This document shows positions 45,755-54,537 of a stretch of 64,000 nucleotides of DNA, piece after piece. This DNA is from an uncultured Clostridia bacterium (GTDB lineage: Bacteria; Bacillota; Clostridia; Lachnospirales; CAG-274). The notes beneath the pieces were generated by a model, which saw only the letters and a program-made list of their open reading frames with translations, had not been told where the DNA came from and did not search any database. Positions within the stretch are counted from its first letter, which is position 1. Every line of letters begins with the position of its first letter. The DNA lies in contig CANQIA010000007.1 in assembly GCA_947624015.1 (NCBI GenBank), positions 26,271 through 90,270 of the forward strand, written 5' to 3'. The position numbers and the translations under genes are program-made.

Positions 45755-48028
45755 ATGGATATAGTTGTTGCAAAGTCGGCAGGCTTCTGTTTCGGCGTAA
45801 GACGGGCAGTGGACTATGCTTACAGCCGTGTGGGAGAAAAAAATGTATATACTTTCGGTCCCATCATCCACAATAAGGAGGTAACGGGAGATCTGGACAG
45901 GAAGGGCGTTAAAGTCACAGAGGACTTTGATGCGGCAATAGGCGGAGAGCTTATAATACGTTCCCACGGAGTGCCTCCGGCAATATACAGAGAAATAGAA
46001 AAAAGAGGCATAAGGTATAAGGATTGTACCTGTCCCTTTGTAAAGAAAATACACAATATAGTAAATGAAAATTACCATAAGCTGGGTAAGAAAATAATAA
46101 TAATAGGCAGCAGTCAGCACCCTGAGATAGTGGGTATAAACGGCTGGAGCGACAATACTGCCATCATTATAGATTCTCCCGAAAGGGCAAGGGAATTTAT
46201 ACCCGATGATGAAAGCGAGTATGCTCTTGTTGTGCAGACTACCTTCCAGACGGATGTGTTTGACCGGATCATCGCTATATTAAAAGAGAAAATTGACAAA
46301 ATACAAATATACAACACAATATGTTCGGCAACGGGAGATCGGCAGAAGGAAGCTGTTCGGATCGCCAAAAATGTTGACGCAATGATAGTGTTGGGCGATA
46401 AAAACAGCTCAAATACAAGGAAATTATATGAAATCAGTAAAAAATATTGTAAAAATGTATATTTATGTGAAACAATTTGCGATTTAGAGTTGCAAAATTT
46501 TAAAAAAAATGTTAAAATTGGTATAACTGCCGGTGCATCCACACCATCGGTTATAATAAAGGAGGCTGTAAGCGTTATGAGTGAAATGGAAAACAACAAA
46601 TCTTTTGAGGAAATGATCGACAACACCCTTGTTACATTAAGATCAGGCGAAATCGTTAAGGGTACTGTCATCAGCGTATCAGATGCCGGCGAGGTTTCTG
46701 TCAATCTGGGTTATAAGTCAGATGGTTTGATCAGCAGAGCTGACTTTTCAGACGACCCAAATGTAAATCCTGCTGATGTAGTAAAACCGGGGGACGAAAT
46801 TGAAGTATTCGTAGTAAGAGTAAATGACGGCGACGGAAATGTTCAGCTCTCCAAGAAAAAAGCAGATGCAGATAAAAATTATGCTGTTATTGAAGAAGCC
46901 TTCAATAACAATGAAACTGTCAAGGCCAAGGTGACCGACACGGTCAAGGGTGGATTGATCGGTCTTGCAGACGGTATAAGAGTATTCATTCCTTCATCAC
47001 AGATATCCAACAGATATGTTGAGGATCTGTCATCTTTTATCGGCAATGAATATGATTTTGAGGTATTGGAATTCGATAAGGCAAAGAGAAGAGTCGTTCT
47101 TGGAAGAAAGGCTCTTGCTCAGAAGGAAATAGATGAAAAGAGAGCGCAGGTATTTGCCTCTATCAATCCCGGCGACAGGATCGACGGTACTGTAAGCCGT
47201 ATCGTAGACTTCGGCGCATTTGTGGACTTAGGCGGCGTAGACGGTCTTATCCACATTTCGGAAATGAGCTGGGGCAGAGTTAAGAAGGTGTCCGACGTAT
47301 TGAGCGTAGGCGACAGCGTAAAGGTGACCGTACTTGACGTTAATCCCGAAAAGGGCAAGATATCATTATCCCTTAAGGATCTTAATGCGGATCCATGGTT
47401 GACTGCCGCTGCAAAGTATGCGGTAGGCAACGTAGTGACCGGTAAGGTAGTAAGAATGGTGCCTTTCGGCGCTTTTGTAGAGCTTGAAGAGGGCGTAGAC
47501 GGTCTTGTTCACATTTCTCAGATAGCTTACAAGCATGTTGAAAAGCCTGAGGATGAGCTTGAGATAGGTCAGGAGATACAGGCTAAGGTCACAGATCTGG
47601 ATCTTGAAAACAAGAAAATTAGCCTTAGCATAAAGGAAACTCTCGAAAGACCCGCAAAGGCTGCCAAGGCTGAGGAAGCTCCAACCGAGGAAGAAAAGGA
47701 AGCCTCTTCAATTGAAAAGGCAGTAGACGCAGTTAAGGAAACGGCTGAAAAGGCTGCCGATAAGGTAGAAGAGATAGTAAACTCTCCCGAGGTAGGCAAG
47801 GCTGTGGACGCAGTTAAAGAAGCAGCGGGAAAGGCAGTAGACAAGGTAGAGGAAATAGTCAATTCTCCCGAGGTAAAGAAGGCTGCCGAGACTGTTAAGG
47901 AAAAGATCTCCGATATTATAGAAGAAGCAAAGGAAAAAGCTGAGGAGATCAAGGCTAAGGTCGAAGAGGCAAAGGAAAAGACCGAAGAAGCCGCTGAGGA
48001 ACCGGTTGAGGAAAAGACTGAAGAATAA
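45755..48028 (+). CDS. IspH - ribosomal protein S1 fusion
   Basis: 757 aa. Residues 1-~274 are IspH, the [4Fe-4S] enzyme of the last isoprenoid MEP-pathway step: C12 in [22 protein letters not shown] and [10 protein letters not shown] hold the cluster cysteines. Residues ~290-630 contain four S1 RNA-binding domains, including [20 protein letters not shown] and [21 protein letters not shown]. The last ~125 residues are a Lys/Glu/Ala-rich tail with repeats of KAVDAVKE and [11 protein letters not shown]. IspH-RpsA fusions are known in Clostridia. AAAGGAGG at 46558-46565 precedes an in-frame ATG (46577) exactly where a free S1 protein would begin. Confidence 0.95.
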   Translation: MDIVVAKSAGFCFGVRRAVDYAYSRVGEKNVYTFGPIIHNKEVTGDLDRKGVKVTEDFDAAIGGELIIRSHGVPPAIYREIEKRGIRYKDCTCPFVKKIHNIVNENYHKLGKKIIIIGSSQHPEIVGINGWSDNTAIIIDSPERAREFIPDDESEYALVVQTTFQTDVFDRIIAILKEKIDKIQIYNTICSATGDRQKEAVRIAKNVDAMIVLGDKNSSNTRKLYEISKKYCKNVYLCETICDLELQNFKKNVKIGITAGASTPSVIIKEAVSVMSEMENNKSFEEMIDNTLVTLRSGEIVKGTVISVSDAGEVSVNLGYKSDGLISRADFSDDPNVNPADVVKPGDEIEVFVVRVNDGDGNVQLSKKKADADKNYAVIEEAFNNNETVKAKVTDTVKGGLIGLADGIRVFIPSSQISNRYVEDLSSFIGNEYDFEVLEFDKAKRRVVLGRKALAQKEIDEKRAQVFASINPGDRIDGTVSRIVDFGAFVDLGGVDGLIHISEMSWGRVKKVSDVLSVGDSVKVTVLDVNPEKGKISLSLKDLNADPWLTAAAKYAVGNVVTGKVVRMVPFGAFVELEEGVDGLVHISQIAYKHVEKPEDELEIGQEIQAKVTDLDLENKKISLSIKETLERPAKAAKAEEAPTEEEKEASSIEKAVDAVKETAEKAADKVEEIVNSPEVGKAVDAVKEAAGKAVDKVEEIVNSPEVKKAAETVKEKISDIIEEAKEKAEEIKAKVEEAKEKTEEAAEEPVEEKTEE
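46558..46579 (+). promoter_or_regulatory. Internal ribosome binding site and start for free S1
   Basis: AAAGGAGG at 46558-46565 lies 11 nt before an in-frame ATG at 46577. Translation from there would give [17 protein letters not shown], which looks like the natural N-terminus of a stand-alone RpsA. The site lies at the domain junction of the fusion gene. Confidence 0.6.
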
Positions 48029-48054
48029 TAAAATTTTAAAGAGAGGATAATATT

Positions 48055-49200
48055 ATGTTAAAAAGATTTTTAGCGCTTGCCATGGCAGGTACAATGGCAT
48101 TGACAATGGTCGGCTGCGGCGGTAGCGGCGCAGAGAACGACGCTGCGGCAGATGACGGCAGCGACGTAATAAAGATAGGCGGTATCGGACCTCTTACAGG
48201 CGATGCTGCAAGCTACGGCGTATCAACCAAGAACGGTGCCGAGATCGCCGTTCAGGAAATAAATGAAGCAGGCGGCGTTGAAGGCAAGCAGCTTGAACTC
48301 TTATTTGAGGATGACGAGTGCGACGAGCAGAAATCAGTTAATGCATACAGCACACTTATGGATCAGGGTATCAATGTTCTTGTAGGCTCTGTTACAAGCG
48401 CATGCTCCATAGCAGTAAGCGGCGAAAGCTCACAAGACGGTATACTCCAGATAACTCCAAGCGGTTCAGCTAAGGAATGTACCGCTACTCCCAACGCTTT
48501 CAGGATCTGCTTTACCGATCCCTTACAGGGTCAGGTAATGGCTGAATACATTCAGCAGCAGGGTCTTTCAAAGGCAGCCGTTATATATAACAACGGCGAC
48601 GAGTACAGCAAGGGTATACATGACGCTTTTGTAGCTAAGTTTACCGAGGCAGGCGGCGAGATAGTAGCCGATGAGTCTTTTACATCGGGAGATGTTGATT
48701 TCAAGACTCAGTTGACCAAGATAAAGGGTTCGGAAGCAGATTGCTTATTCCTTCCCTTCTACTATACTGAGGTGGCATATGTTTCAGAGCAGGCTGCTTC
48801 TCTCGGCTTAACACTTCCTATGTTCGGCTGTGACGGTTGGGACGGCGTTATCAAGCAGTTAAACGGCGATACTACCAATATTGAAGGCGGTACCTTCTTA
48901 ACACCTTTCGTTCCTACGGATCCCGATGAGAAGATACAGGCGTTTGTTAAAAAGTACAACGAGAAGTATGGCGCAGATCCCGATCAGTTTGCTGCTGACG
49001 GTTACGATGCCATTTATGCAATAAAGCTTGCTGTTGAGCAGACAGGCGGCGACCTTTCAAACGAGGCGCTTATAGACGCTATGACTAAGATCACATTAAG
49101 CGGTCTTACAGGCGATATGACATTTGATGCAAATGGCGAACCCAACAAGTCAGCTAAGGTTGCAGTTATTGAAAACGGCGCATATACAGCTAAGAGCTGA
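48055..49200 (+). CDS. livJ: Branched-chain amino acid-binding lipoprotein
   Basis: 381 aa. A lipoprotein signal ends in MVGCGGSG (Cys near residue 22). The mature protein is a type I periplasmic-binding fold: IKIGGIGPLTGDAASYGVST, ELLFEDDECDEQKSVNAYS and KAAVIYNNGDEYSKGIHDAF. It presents leucine, isoleucine or valine to LivHM. GAGAGG lies upstream. It follows ispH-rpsA by 26 nt, and no promoter is obvious, although a new transcript may begin inside the upstream gene. An attenuator-like hairpin separates it from livH. Confidence 0.94.
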   Translation: MLKRFLALAMAGTMALTMVGCGGSGAENDAAADDGSDVIKIGGIGPLTGDAASYGVSTKNGAEIAVQEINEAGGVEGKQLELLFEDDECDEQKSVNAYSTLMDQGINVLVGSVTSACSIAVSGESSQDGILQITPSGSAKECTATPNAFRICFTDPLQGQVMAEYIQQQGLSKAAVIYNNGDEYSKGIHDAFVAKFTEAGGEIVADESFTSGDVDFKTQLTKIKGSEADCLFLPFYYTEVAYVSEQAASLGLTLPMFGCDGWDGVIKQLNGDTTNIEGGTFLTPFVPTDPDEKIQAFVKKYNEKYGADPDQFAADGYDAIYAIKLAVEQTGGDLSNEALIDAMTKITLSGLTGDMTFDANGEPNKSAKVAVIENGAYTAKS

Positions 49201-49246
49201 TATAGTGAGCAATAAGAATTTATCGGGTATTTATGCCTGACTTATC

Positions 49247-49282
49247 AATGGGGCTGATATTCAACAGCCCCATTTGTTTTTT
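49247..49282 (+). terminator. Terminator or attenuator between livJ and livH
   Basis: A 10-bp stem (49247-49256 with 49265-49274) with an 8-nt loop and a T6 run. Partial read-through here would make more binding protein than membrane parts, as is common in ABC import operons. Confidence 0.85.
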
Positions 49283-49338
49283 GAACGCACACTGTTATAA
49301 GGCGGATAATTTAAAATAACTTTGTTAGGAGGTGTAGT

Positions 49339-50226
49339 ATGGACTTTATACAGCAGTTTATAAATGGATTGAGTCTTGGCAGCATTTATGCTCTTATTGC
49401 CCTTGGCTACACTATGGTTTACGGTATTGCCAAGATGCTTAATTTTGCCCATGGCGATGTTATCATGGTAGGCGCATATGTTTTATCTATGGCAGCGGTA
49501 AAGGCAGGTTTGTCTCCTGCAATGAGCATTGTGTTCCCTGTTGTCATATGTATGCTTTCCTGTACCGTGCTTGGTGTTACCATTGAAAAGATCGCTTACA
49601 GACCTTTGAGAAATGCTTCTCCTCTTGCCGTTCTTATAACGGCAATAGGCGTCAGCTATTTTCTGCAAAGCGTGGCTCTCCTTATATTCGGCTCCAACCA
49701 GAGAAAGGTCGAGTCGGTCATACCTAAGTTTTCTGTGACATTGGGCGAAATTCATCTTTCGGGAGAAGCCATAACCACATTAGGCGTTACAGTGATAATT
49801 ATGATATGTCTTGCCCTTTTTATTAATTTTACTAAAGTCGGCAAGGCAATGAGAGCCGTATCGGAGGATAAGGGCGCTGCCCAGCTTATGGGCGTAAATG
49901 TCAATTCCACTATTTCACTGACCTTTGCCATCGGTTCCTTCCTTGCGGCAATAGCAAGCATACTCTTTGTAAGCTCCTATGGGTTTGTAGGTCCCTATTC
50001 AGGCGCCATGCCCGGTATAAAGGCGTTTGTGGCGGCTGTATTGGGCGGTATAGGCAGTATACCGGGAGCCATGCTTGGCGGCATAATACTGGGTATAATA
50101 GAGAGTATGTCAAAGGCGTATATTTCTACGGAGCTGGCAGACGCCATTGTGTTTTCCGTACTTATTATAGTTCTCCTTGTAAAGCCTACGGGTATACTTG
50201 GCAGAAAGAGAATAACTAAGGTATAA
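49339..50226 (+). CDS. livH: Branched-chain amino acid ABC permease LivH
   Basis: 295 aa with about eight membrane segments. Family segments are QQFINGLSLGSIYALIALGYTMVYG, LNFAHGDVIMVGAY and AVLGGIGSIPGAMLGGIILGIIE. TTAGGAGG lies upstream. It is followed within 14 nt by livM. Confidence 0.95.
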   Translation: MDFIQQFINGLSLGSIYALIALGYTMVYGIAKMLNFAHGDVIMVGAYVLSMAAVKAGLSPAMSIVFPVVICMLSCTVLGVTIEKIAYRPLRNASPLAVLITAIGVSYFLQSVALLIFGSNQRKVESVIPKFSVTLGEIHLSGEAITTLGVTVIIMICLALFINFTKVGKAMRAVSEDKGAAQLMGVNVNSTISLTFAIGSFLAAIASILFVSSYGFVGPYSGAMPGIKAFVAAVLGGIGSIPGAMLGGIILGIIESMSKAYISTELADAIVFSVLIIVLLVKPTGILGRKRITKV

Positions 50227-50240
50227 GGGTGGGTAATATT

Positions 50241-51179
50241 ATGAAGAACAAAAAGAATATTATTTATGCGGCTATTGCTATAATCGTATATCTGCTTATA
50301 TTTACCTTGGTGGAAACGGGAACGGCTTCAAGACAGCTCCAAAATCTTATAGTCCCCGTGCTCGTAAATATTATGCTGGCTGTTTCTCTTAACCTTATAG
50401 TAGGTTTTTTGGGCGAGCTTACACTCGGTCATGCAGGATTTATGTCGGTAGGCGCATATGCAGGCTGTCTTTTTACGGTTAACTGCCATCTTCCTGCTGT
50501 TATAGAGCTTCCCATAGCCTTTGTCATAGGCGGACTTACCGCTGCGGTTTTTGGATTTATAATAGGCATACCTGCTCTTAGGCTAAAGGGAGACTATCTT
50601 GCCATTGTCACGCTGGGCTTTGGCGAAATAATAAGGTCTATACTTAATTCTCTCGATATTGTAGGCGGCTCCGGGGGTCTTAAGGGCATTGACAAGTCAA
50701 GCAACTATACCGTAGCCTATGTGCTTACAATAATAACGCTTATTGTAATAAGCAATATAATACGCTCCTGCCACGGACGTTCAATTAAGGCTATAAGGGA
50801 TAATGTTATTGCCGCTGAATCCGTAGGCGTCAATGTAGTTTACTATAAGATGTTCGCTTTTGTACTTTCTGCCTTCTTTGCGGGAGTTGCGGGAGTGCTT
50901 TACGGTCAGAACCTGGGTATAATAAAGCCTGCTACATTTGACTTTAACAAGTCCATAGAAATACTTGTTATGGTAGTGCTGGGCGGCATGGGAAATATAC
51001 GAGGCAGTATCATAGCTGCTATAATACTTACGCTTTTACCTGAGCTTTTAAGAGATCTGGCAGATTACAGAATGCTTTTCTATGCCCTTGCTCTTATTTT
51101 AATGATGCTGTTCAGCTCCAATCCCACACTTGTGGAATTCAGGCAAAGGCTCTTTACAAGAAAAAAGGGAGGTAAATAA
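50241..51179 (+). CDS. livM: Branched-chain amino acid ABC permease LivM
   Basis: 312 aa integral membrane protein, partner of LivH. It has LNLIVGFLGELTLGHAGFMSVGAY, ALRLKGDYLAIVTLGFGEIIR and the C-terminal VVLGGMGNIRGSIIAAIIL. ATG 50241 is preferred; an in-frame GTG at 50229 overlaps the AAGGGTGGG ribosome binding site. Confidence 0.95.
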   Translation: MKNKKNIIYAAIAIIVYLLIFTLVETGTASRQLQNLIVPVLVNIMLAVSLNLIVGFLGELTLGHAGFMSVGAYAGCLFTVNCHLPAVIELPIAFVIGGLTAAVFGFIIGIPALRLKGDYLAIVTLGFGEIIRSILNSLDIVGGSGGLKGIDKSSNYTVAYVLTIITLIVISNIIRSCHGRSIKAIRDNVIAAESVGVNVVYYKMFAFVLSAFFAGVAGVLYGQNLGIIKPATFDFNKSIEILVMVVLGGMGNIRGSIIAAIILTLLPELLRDLADYRMLFYALALILMMLFSSNPTLVEFRQRLFTRKKGGK

Positions 51180-51181
51180 TT

Positions 51182-51940
51182 ATGGCTTTGGTAGAAATAA
51201 GACAATTAGGCATCTCCTTTGGCGGTCTGAGAGCCGTTGACAATTTTAATCTGACTCTTGAAGACGGACAGCTTTACGGACTTATAGGACCCAACGGCGC
51301 AGGAAAAACCACTATATTCAACCTTCTTACGGGAGTTTATAAGCCAACAGACGGCGAATTTTATTTTGACGGAGAGCTTATGAACGGCAAAACTCCTATA
51401 CAGATCAATAAAAGGGGCATTGCCAGAACCTTTCAGAATATAAGGCTTTTCAACAATATGTCCGTTATAGACAATGTTAAGGTGGGTCTGCAAAACAGGC
51501 ATAACTATTCTATGGCGGCAGGCATATTTCGTCTGCCCAAGTTTGGCAGAATGGAAAAGGAAATGACAGAGAGGGCTATGGAGCTTCTTAAAATATTTGA
51601 CCTTGACAAGGAAGCGGATCAGCTTGCATCAAATTTGCCCTACGGCAAACAGAGAAAGCTGGAGATCGCAAGAGCCTTGGCAACAGAGCCTAAGCTTCTG
51701 CTTCTTGACGAGCCTGCGGCAGGTATGAACCCTAACGAAACGGCTGAGCTTATGAATACCATAAGCCTTATAAGGGAGAAATTCAAGGTATCGATACTCC
51801 TTATAGAACACGATATGTCACTTGTAATGGGTATATGTGAAAGAATAATAGTGCTGTTGTACGGCAGAGTAATTGCCGACGGTCTGCCTGATGAGATAAA
51901 GAACGATCCTAAGGTCATCGTTGCTTATCTGGGCGAGTAA
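51182..51940 (+). CDS. livG: Branched-chain amino acid ABC transporter ATPase LivG
   Basis: 252 aa. Walker A is GPNGAGKTT. The signature region reads NLPYGKQRKLEIARALA, where YGKQR replaces the usual LSGGQ as is typical of LivG. Walker B is LLLLDEPAAGMNP. It starts 2 nt after the livM stop, with AAGGGAGG inside the livM tail. Confidence 0.95.
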   Translation: MALVEIRQLGISFGGLRAVDNFNLTLEDGQLYGLIGPNGAGKTTIFNLLTGVYKPTDGEFYFDGELMNGKTPIQINKRGIARTFQNIRLFNNMSVIDNVKVGLQNRHNYSMAAGIFRLPKFGRMEKEMTERAMELLKIFDLDKEADQLASNLPYGKQRKLEIARALATEPKLLLLDEPAAGMNPNETAELMNTISLIREKFKVSILLIEHDMSLVMGICERIIVLLYGRVIADGLPDEIKNDPKVIVAYLGE

Positions 51941-51952
51941 GGAGGCGGAGAA

Positions 51953-52657
51953 ATGCTTAAGGTCAATGATTTGAATGTTTATTACGGCATGATACATGCT
52001 ATAAAGGGCATATCCTTCAATGTGGAAGAAGGGGAGATCGTTTCTCTCATAGGCGCCAACGGCGCAGGCAAAACAACTACTCTCCATGCTGTTTCCGGAC
52101 TTATAAAGGCTGCTTCGGGCAGCGCCGAGTTTATGGGCAGGAATATCAACAATATGACTGCCGATAAAATAGTCAGACTGGGTCTTGGTCATGTTCCCGA
52201 AGGCAGAAGAGTTTTTCAGGAGCTTACGGTAGACGAAAATCTGGATATGGGCGCCTATGCGGTAAAGGATAAGACCGTTATCAAAAGAGAGTATGAAAGG
52301 GTAATGGAGCTTTTTCCAAGGCTTAAGGAAAGAAGAAAGCAGCTTGCAGGCACTCTTTCAGGCGGCGAACAGCAGATGCTCGCCATAGGCAGGGCGCTTA
52401 TGAGCCATCCCAAAATGCTTCTTTTAGACGAGCCTTCTATGGGTCTGGCGCCTATTATAGTAATGGACATTTTCGATATTATTCAGACGTGCAACAAGGA
52501 GGGCATGACTATACTTCTTGTTGAACAGAATGCAAAAATGGCGCTTTCCATTTCCGACAGAGCTTATGTTCTGGAAACGGGAAATATAGTTATGGAAGGC
52601 AAAGCGTCGGATCTTCTGAACGACGATAAGGTCAAGAAGGCATATCTCGGCGGTTGA
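51953..52657 (+). CDS. livF: Branched-chain amino acid ABC transporter ATPase LivF
   Basis: 234 aa. It has Walker A GANGAGKTTTLH, the LivF segment HVPEGRRVFQELTV, signature LSGGEQQMLAIGRALM and Walker B LLLDEPSMGLAP. It pairs with LivG. GGAGG lies 7 nt upstream. Last gene of livJHMGF, with a terminator right after. Confidence 0.96.
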   Translation: MLKVNDLNVYYGMIHAIKGISFNVEEGEIVSLIGANGAGKTTTLHAVSGLIKAASGSAEFMGRNINNMTADKIVRLGLGHVPEGRRVFQELTVDENLDMGAYAVKDKTVIKREYERVMELFPRLKERRKQLAGTLSGGEQQMLAIGRALMSHPKMLLLDEPSMGLAPIIVMDIFDIIQTCNKEGMTILLVEQNAKMALSISDRAYVLETGNIVMEGKASDLLNDDKVKKAYLGG

Positions 52658-52662
52658 TATAT

Positions 52663-52718
52663 AAGGGACTGTTTAAGCGGCGTATATTATGCCATGAAAC
52701 GGTTCCTTTATTTTTTTT
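52663..52718 (+). terminator. Terminator of the liv operon
   Basis: A 12-bp stem with two G-U pairs (52663-52674 with 52697-52708), with a small hairpin GGC/GCC in its loop, followed by TATTTTTTTT. Confidence 0.85.
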
Positions 52719-52750
52719 GCTGAAAATTCTATTTCAGGAGAAAATTTTTG

Positions 52751-52779
52751 TTGATATAAATAAAAAGATGTGATAATAT
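52751..52779 (+). promoter_or_regulatory. Promoter of the hydrogenase maturation genes
   Basis: TTGATA at 52751-52756, 17-nt spacer, TAATAT at 52774-52779, 35 nt upstream of the first start codon. The AT-rich region before it also holds the liv terminator. Confidence 0.65.
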
Positions 52780-52813
52780 AGTTAATAATGATTATTGACA
52801 AGGCGGTGATAAC

Positions 52814-53056
52814 ATGGCAGATACGAGAGTAGCGCTTATAGGCGTTATTGTAAGCGACACCTCTTCGGCAGGAGGCATAAATGAGCTTCTTCACGAGTAC
52901 AGCGATTACATAGTATCGCGAATGGGCGTTCCTTACAGACCTAAAAACATATCTATAATAAGTATAGTGCTGGATGCACCTAACGATATTATAAACGCTT
53001 TATCAGGAAAGCTGGGACAGCTTGAGGGAGTAAGCACAAAGACGATTTACAATTAA
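52814..53056 (+). CDS. TM1266-family iron-only hydrogenase system regulator
   Basis: 80 aa. The sequence (RVALIGVIVSDTSSAGGINELLHEYSDYI, then NISIISIVLDAP) matches the small ACT-like TM1266 family, which is found next to [FeFe]-hydrogenase maturation genes. The quoted start spans a beta strand and the first helix. It has no DNA-binding domain, so the name regulator is based on context. AAGGCGGTG lies upstream. It heads the hydG-hydF transcript. Confidence 0.85.
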   Translation: MADTRVALIGVIVSDTSSAGGINELLHEYSDYIVSRMGVPYRPKNISIISIVLDAPNDIINALSGKLGQLEGVSTKTIYN

Positions 53057-53106
53057 TTTTACTAACGGGAAAGAAATTCTGACCCGAAAGGAAGGAGAAA
53101 TAAAAA

Positions 53107-54525
53107 ATGTATGATCCAAAATCAATGAAGGCAGAGGAATTCATATCCCACGAGGAGATAATGGAAACTCTTGAATATGCCGAGGCAAACAAGAACAATA
53201 TTGAGCTTATAGACTCTATTATTGAAAAGGCAAGGCAGAAAAAGGGCTTATCTCACAGGGAAGCCTCTGTTCTTCTTGTTTGTGAAGATGAGGAAAAGAA
53301 CAATGAGATATATGCTCTTGCCAAGGAAATAAAGCAGGAATTCTACGGCAACAGGATAGTTATGTTCGCTCCCCTCTATCTTTCAAATTATTGTGTGAAC
53401 GGCTGTGTATACTGTCCGTATCATATGAAGAACAAGCACATTGCCAGAAAGAAGCTCACTCAGGAGGAGATAAAGAAGGAGGTAATAGCCCTTCAGGATA
53501 TGGGACATAAGCGTCTTGCCCTTGAAACAGGCGAGGATCCCGTAAACAATCCCATAGAATATATTCTTGAAAGCATAAAGACCATATACAGCATAAAGCA
53601 TAAAAACGGCGCAATAAGACGAGTAAACGTAAATATTGCCGCAACTACCGTTGAGAACTATAAAAAGCTTAAGGATGCGGGCATAGGCACTTATATACTC
53701 TTCCAGGAAACATACCACAAGGAGAGCTATGAAAGACTTCATCCCACAGGTCCCAAAAGCAACTATGCCTATCATACGGAGGCTCACGACAGAGCTATGA
53801 CGGCAGGCATTGACGATGTAGGCTTCGGTGTGCTTTTCGGACTTGAAAAGTATAAATATGAGTTTGCGGGACTGCTCATGCACGCAGAGCATATGGAGGC
53901 AGTATTCGGCGTAGGACCTCATACCATAAGCGTACCCAGAATAAGACACGCAGACGATATAGACGCCGACAGCTTCAAGGACGGCATAAACGATGATATT
54001 TTTGCCAAGATCGTAGCTTGTATAAGGATAGCGGTGCCTTATACGGGCATGATAGTTTCCACAAGAGAAAGTAAGGCTTGCCGCGAAAAGGTGCTTGAAT
54101 TAGGCATATCTCAAATAAGCGGAGGCTCCAGAACCAGCGTAGGCGGTTATGCGGAGCCTGAGCCCGAGGACAACAAAAGCGAACAGTTTGATGTAGAGGA
54201 CAAGAGAACTCTTGACGAGGTGGTAAATTGGCTTATGAGAAGGGGACATATCCCCAGCTTTTGTACTGCCTGCTACCGAGAAGGCAGAACAGGCGACCGC
54301 TTTATGAGCTTGTGTAAATCGGGACAGATATCAAACTGCTGTCTGCCAAACGCTCTTATGACCCTTGACGAGTATCTGGAGGATTATGCCTCAGAGGATA
54401 CAAAGAAGATAGGCAAGGAGCTTATTGCAAGAGAAATAGAGAATATACCCAAGGAAAAGGTAAAGGCAATAGTCAAAAAGCATCTTTACGATATTGAGGG
54501 CGGACAGAGAGATTTCCGCTTCTAA
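53107..54525 (+). CDS. hydG: [FeFe] hydrogenase H-cluster radical SAM maturase HydG
   Basis: 472 aa. HydG cleaves tyrosine to give the CO and CN ligands of the hydrogenase H-cluster. The radical SAM site is CVNGCVYC (C96, C100, C103; CX3CX2C). The C-terminal cluster motif CX2CX22C is present (CTAC near 386-389, and Cys near 412). Length is typical. AAGGAGG lies upstream. It is followed 12 nt later by hydF. The third maturase, HydE, and the hydrogenase itself are not in the window. Confidence 0.96.
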   Translation: MYDPKSMKAEEFISHEEIMETLEYAEANKNNIELIDSIIEKARQKKGLSHREASVLLVCEDEEKNNEIYALAKEIKQEFYGNRIVMFAPLYLSNYCVNGCVYCPYHMKNKHIARKKLTQEEIKKEVIALQDMGHKRLALETGEDPVNNPIEYILESIKTIYSIKHKNGAIRRVNVNIAATTVENYKKLKDAGIGTYILFQETYHKESYERLHPTGPKSNYAYHTEAHDRAMTAGIDDVGFGVLFGLEKYKYEFAGLLMHAEHMEAVFGVGPHTISVPRIRHADDIDADSFKDGINDDIFAKIVACIRIAVPYTGMIVSTRESKACREKVLELGISQISGGSRTSVGGYAEPEPEDNKSEQFDVEDKRTLDEVVNWLMRRGHIPSFCTACYREGRTGDRFMSLCKSGQISNCCLPNALMTLDEYLEDYASEDTKKIGKELIAREIENIPKEKVKAIVKKHLYDIEGGQRDFRF

Positions 54526-54537
54526 GGAGGAGTTCAT

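Noticed and set aside
47700..48025. Repeats in the S1 tail as a CRISPR-like or minisatellite array
   Set aside because: The repeats are protein-level, degenerate in DNA and within a continuous coding frame; there are no unique spacers.
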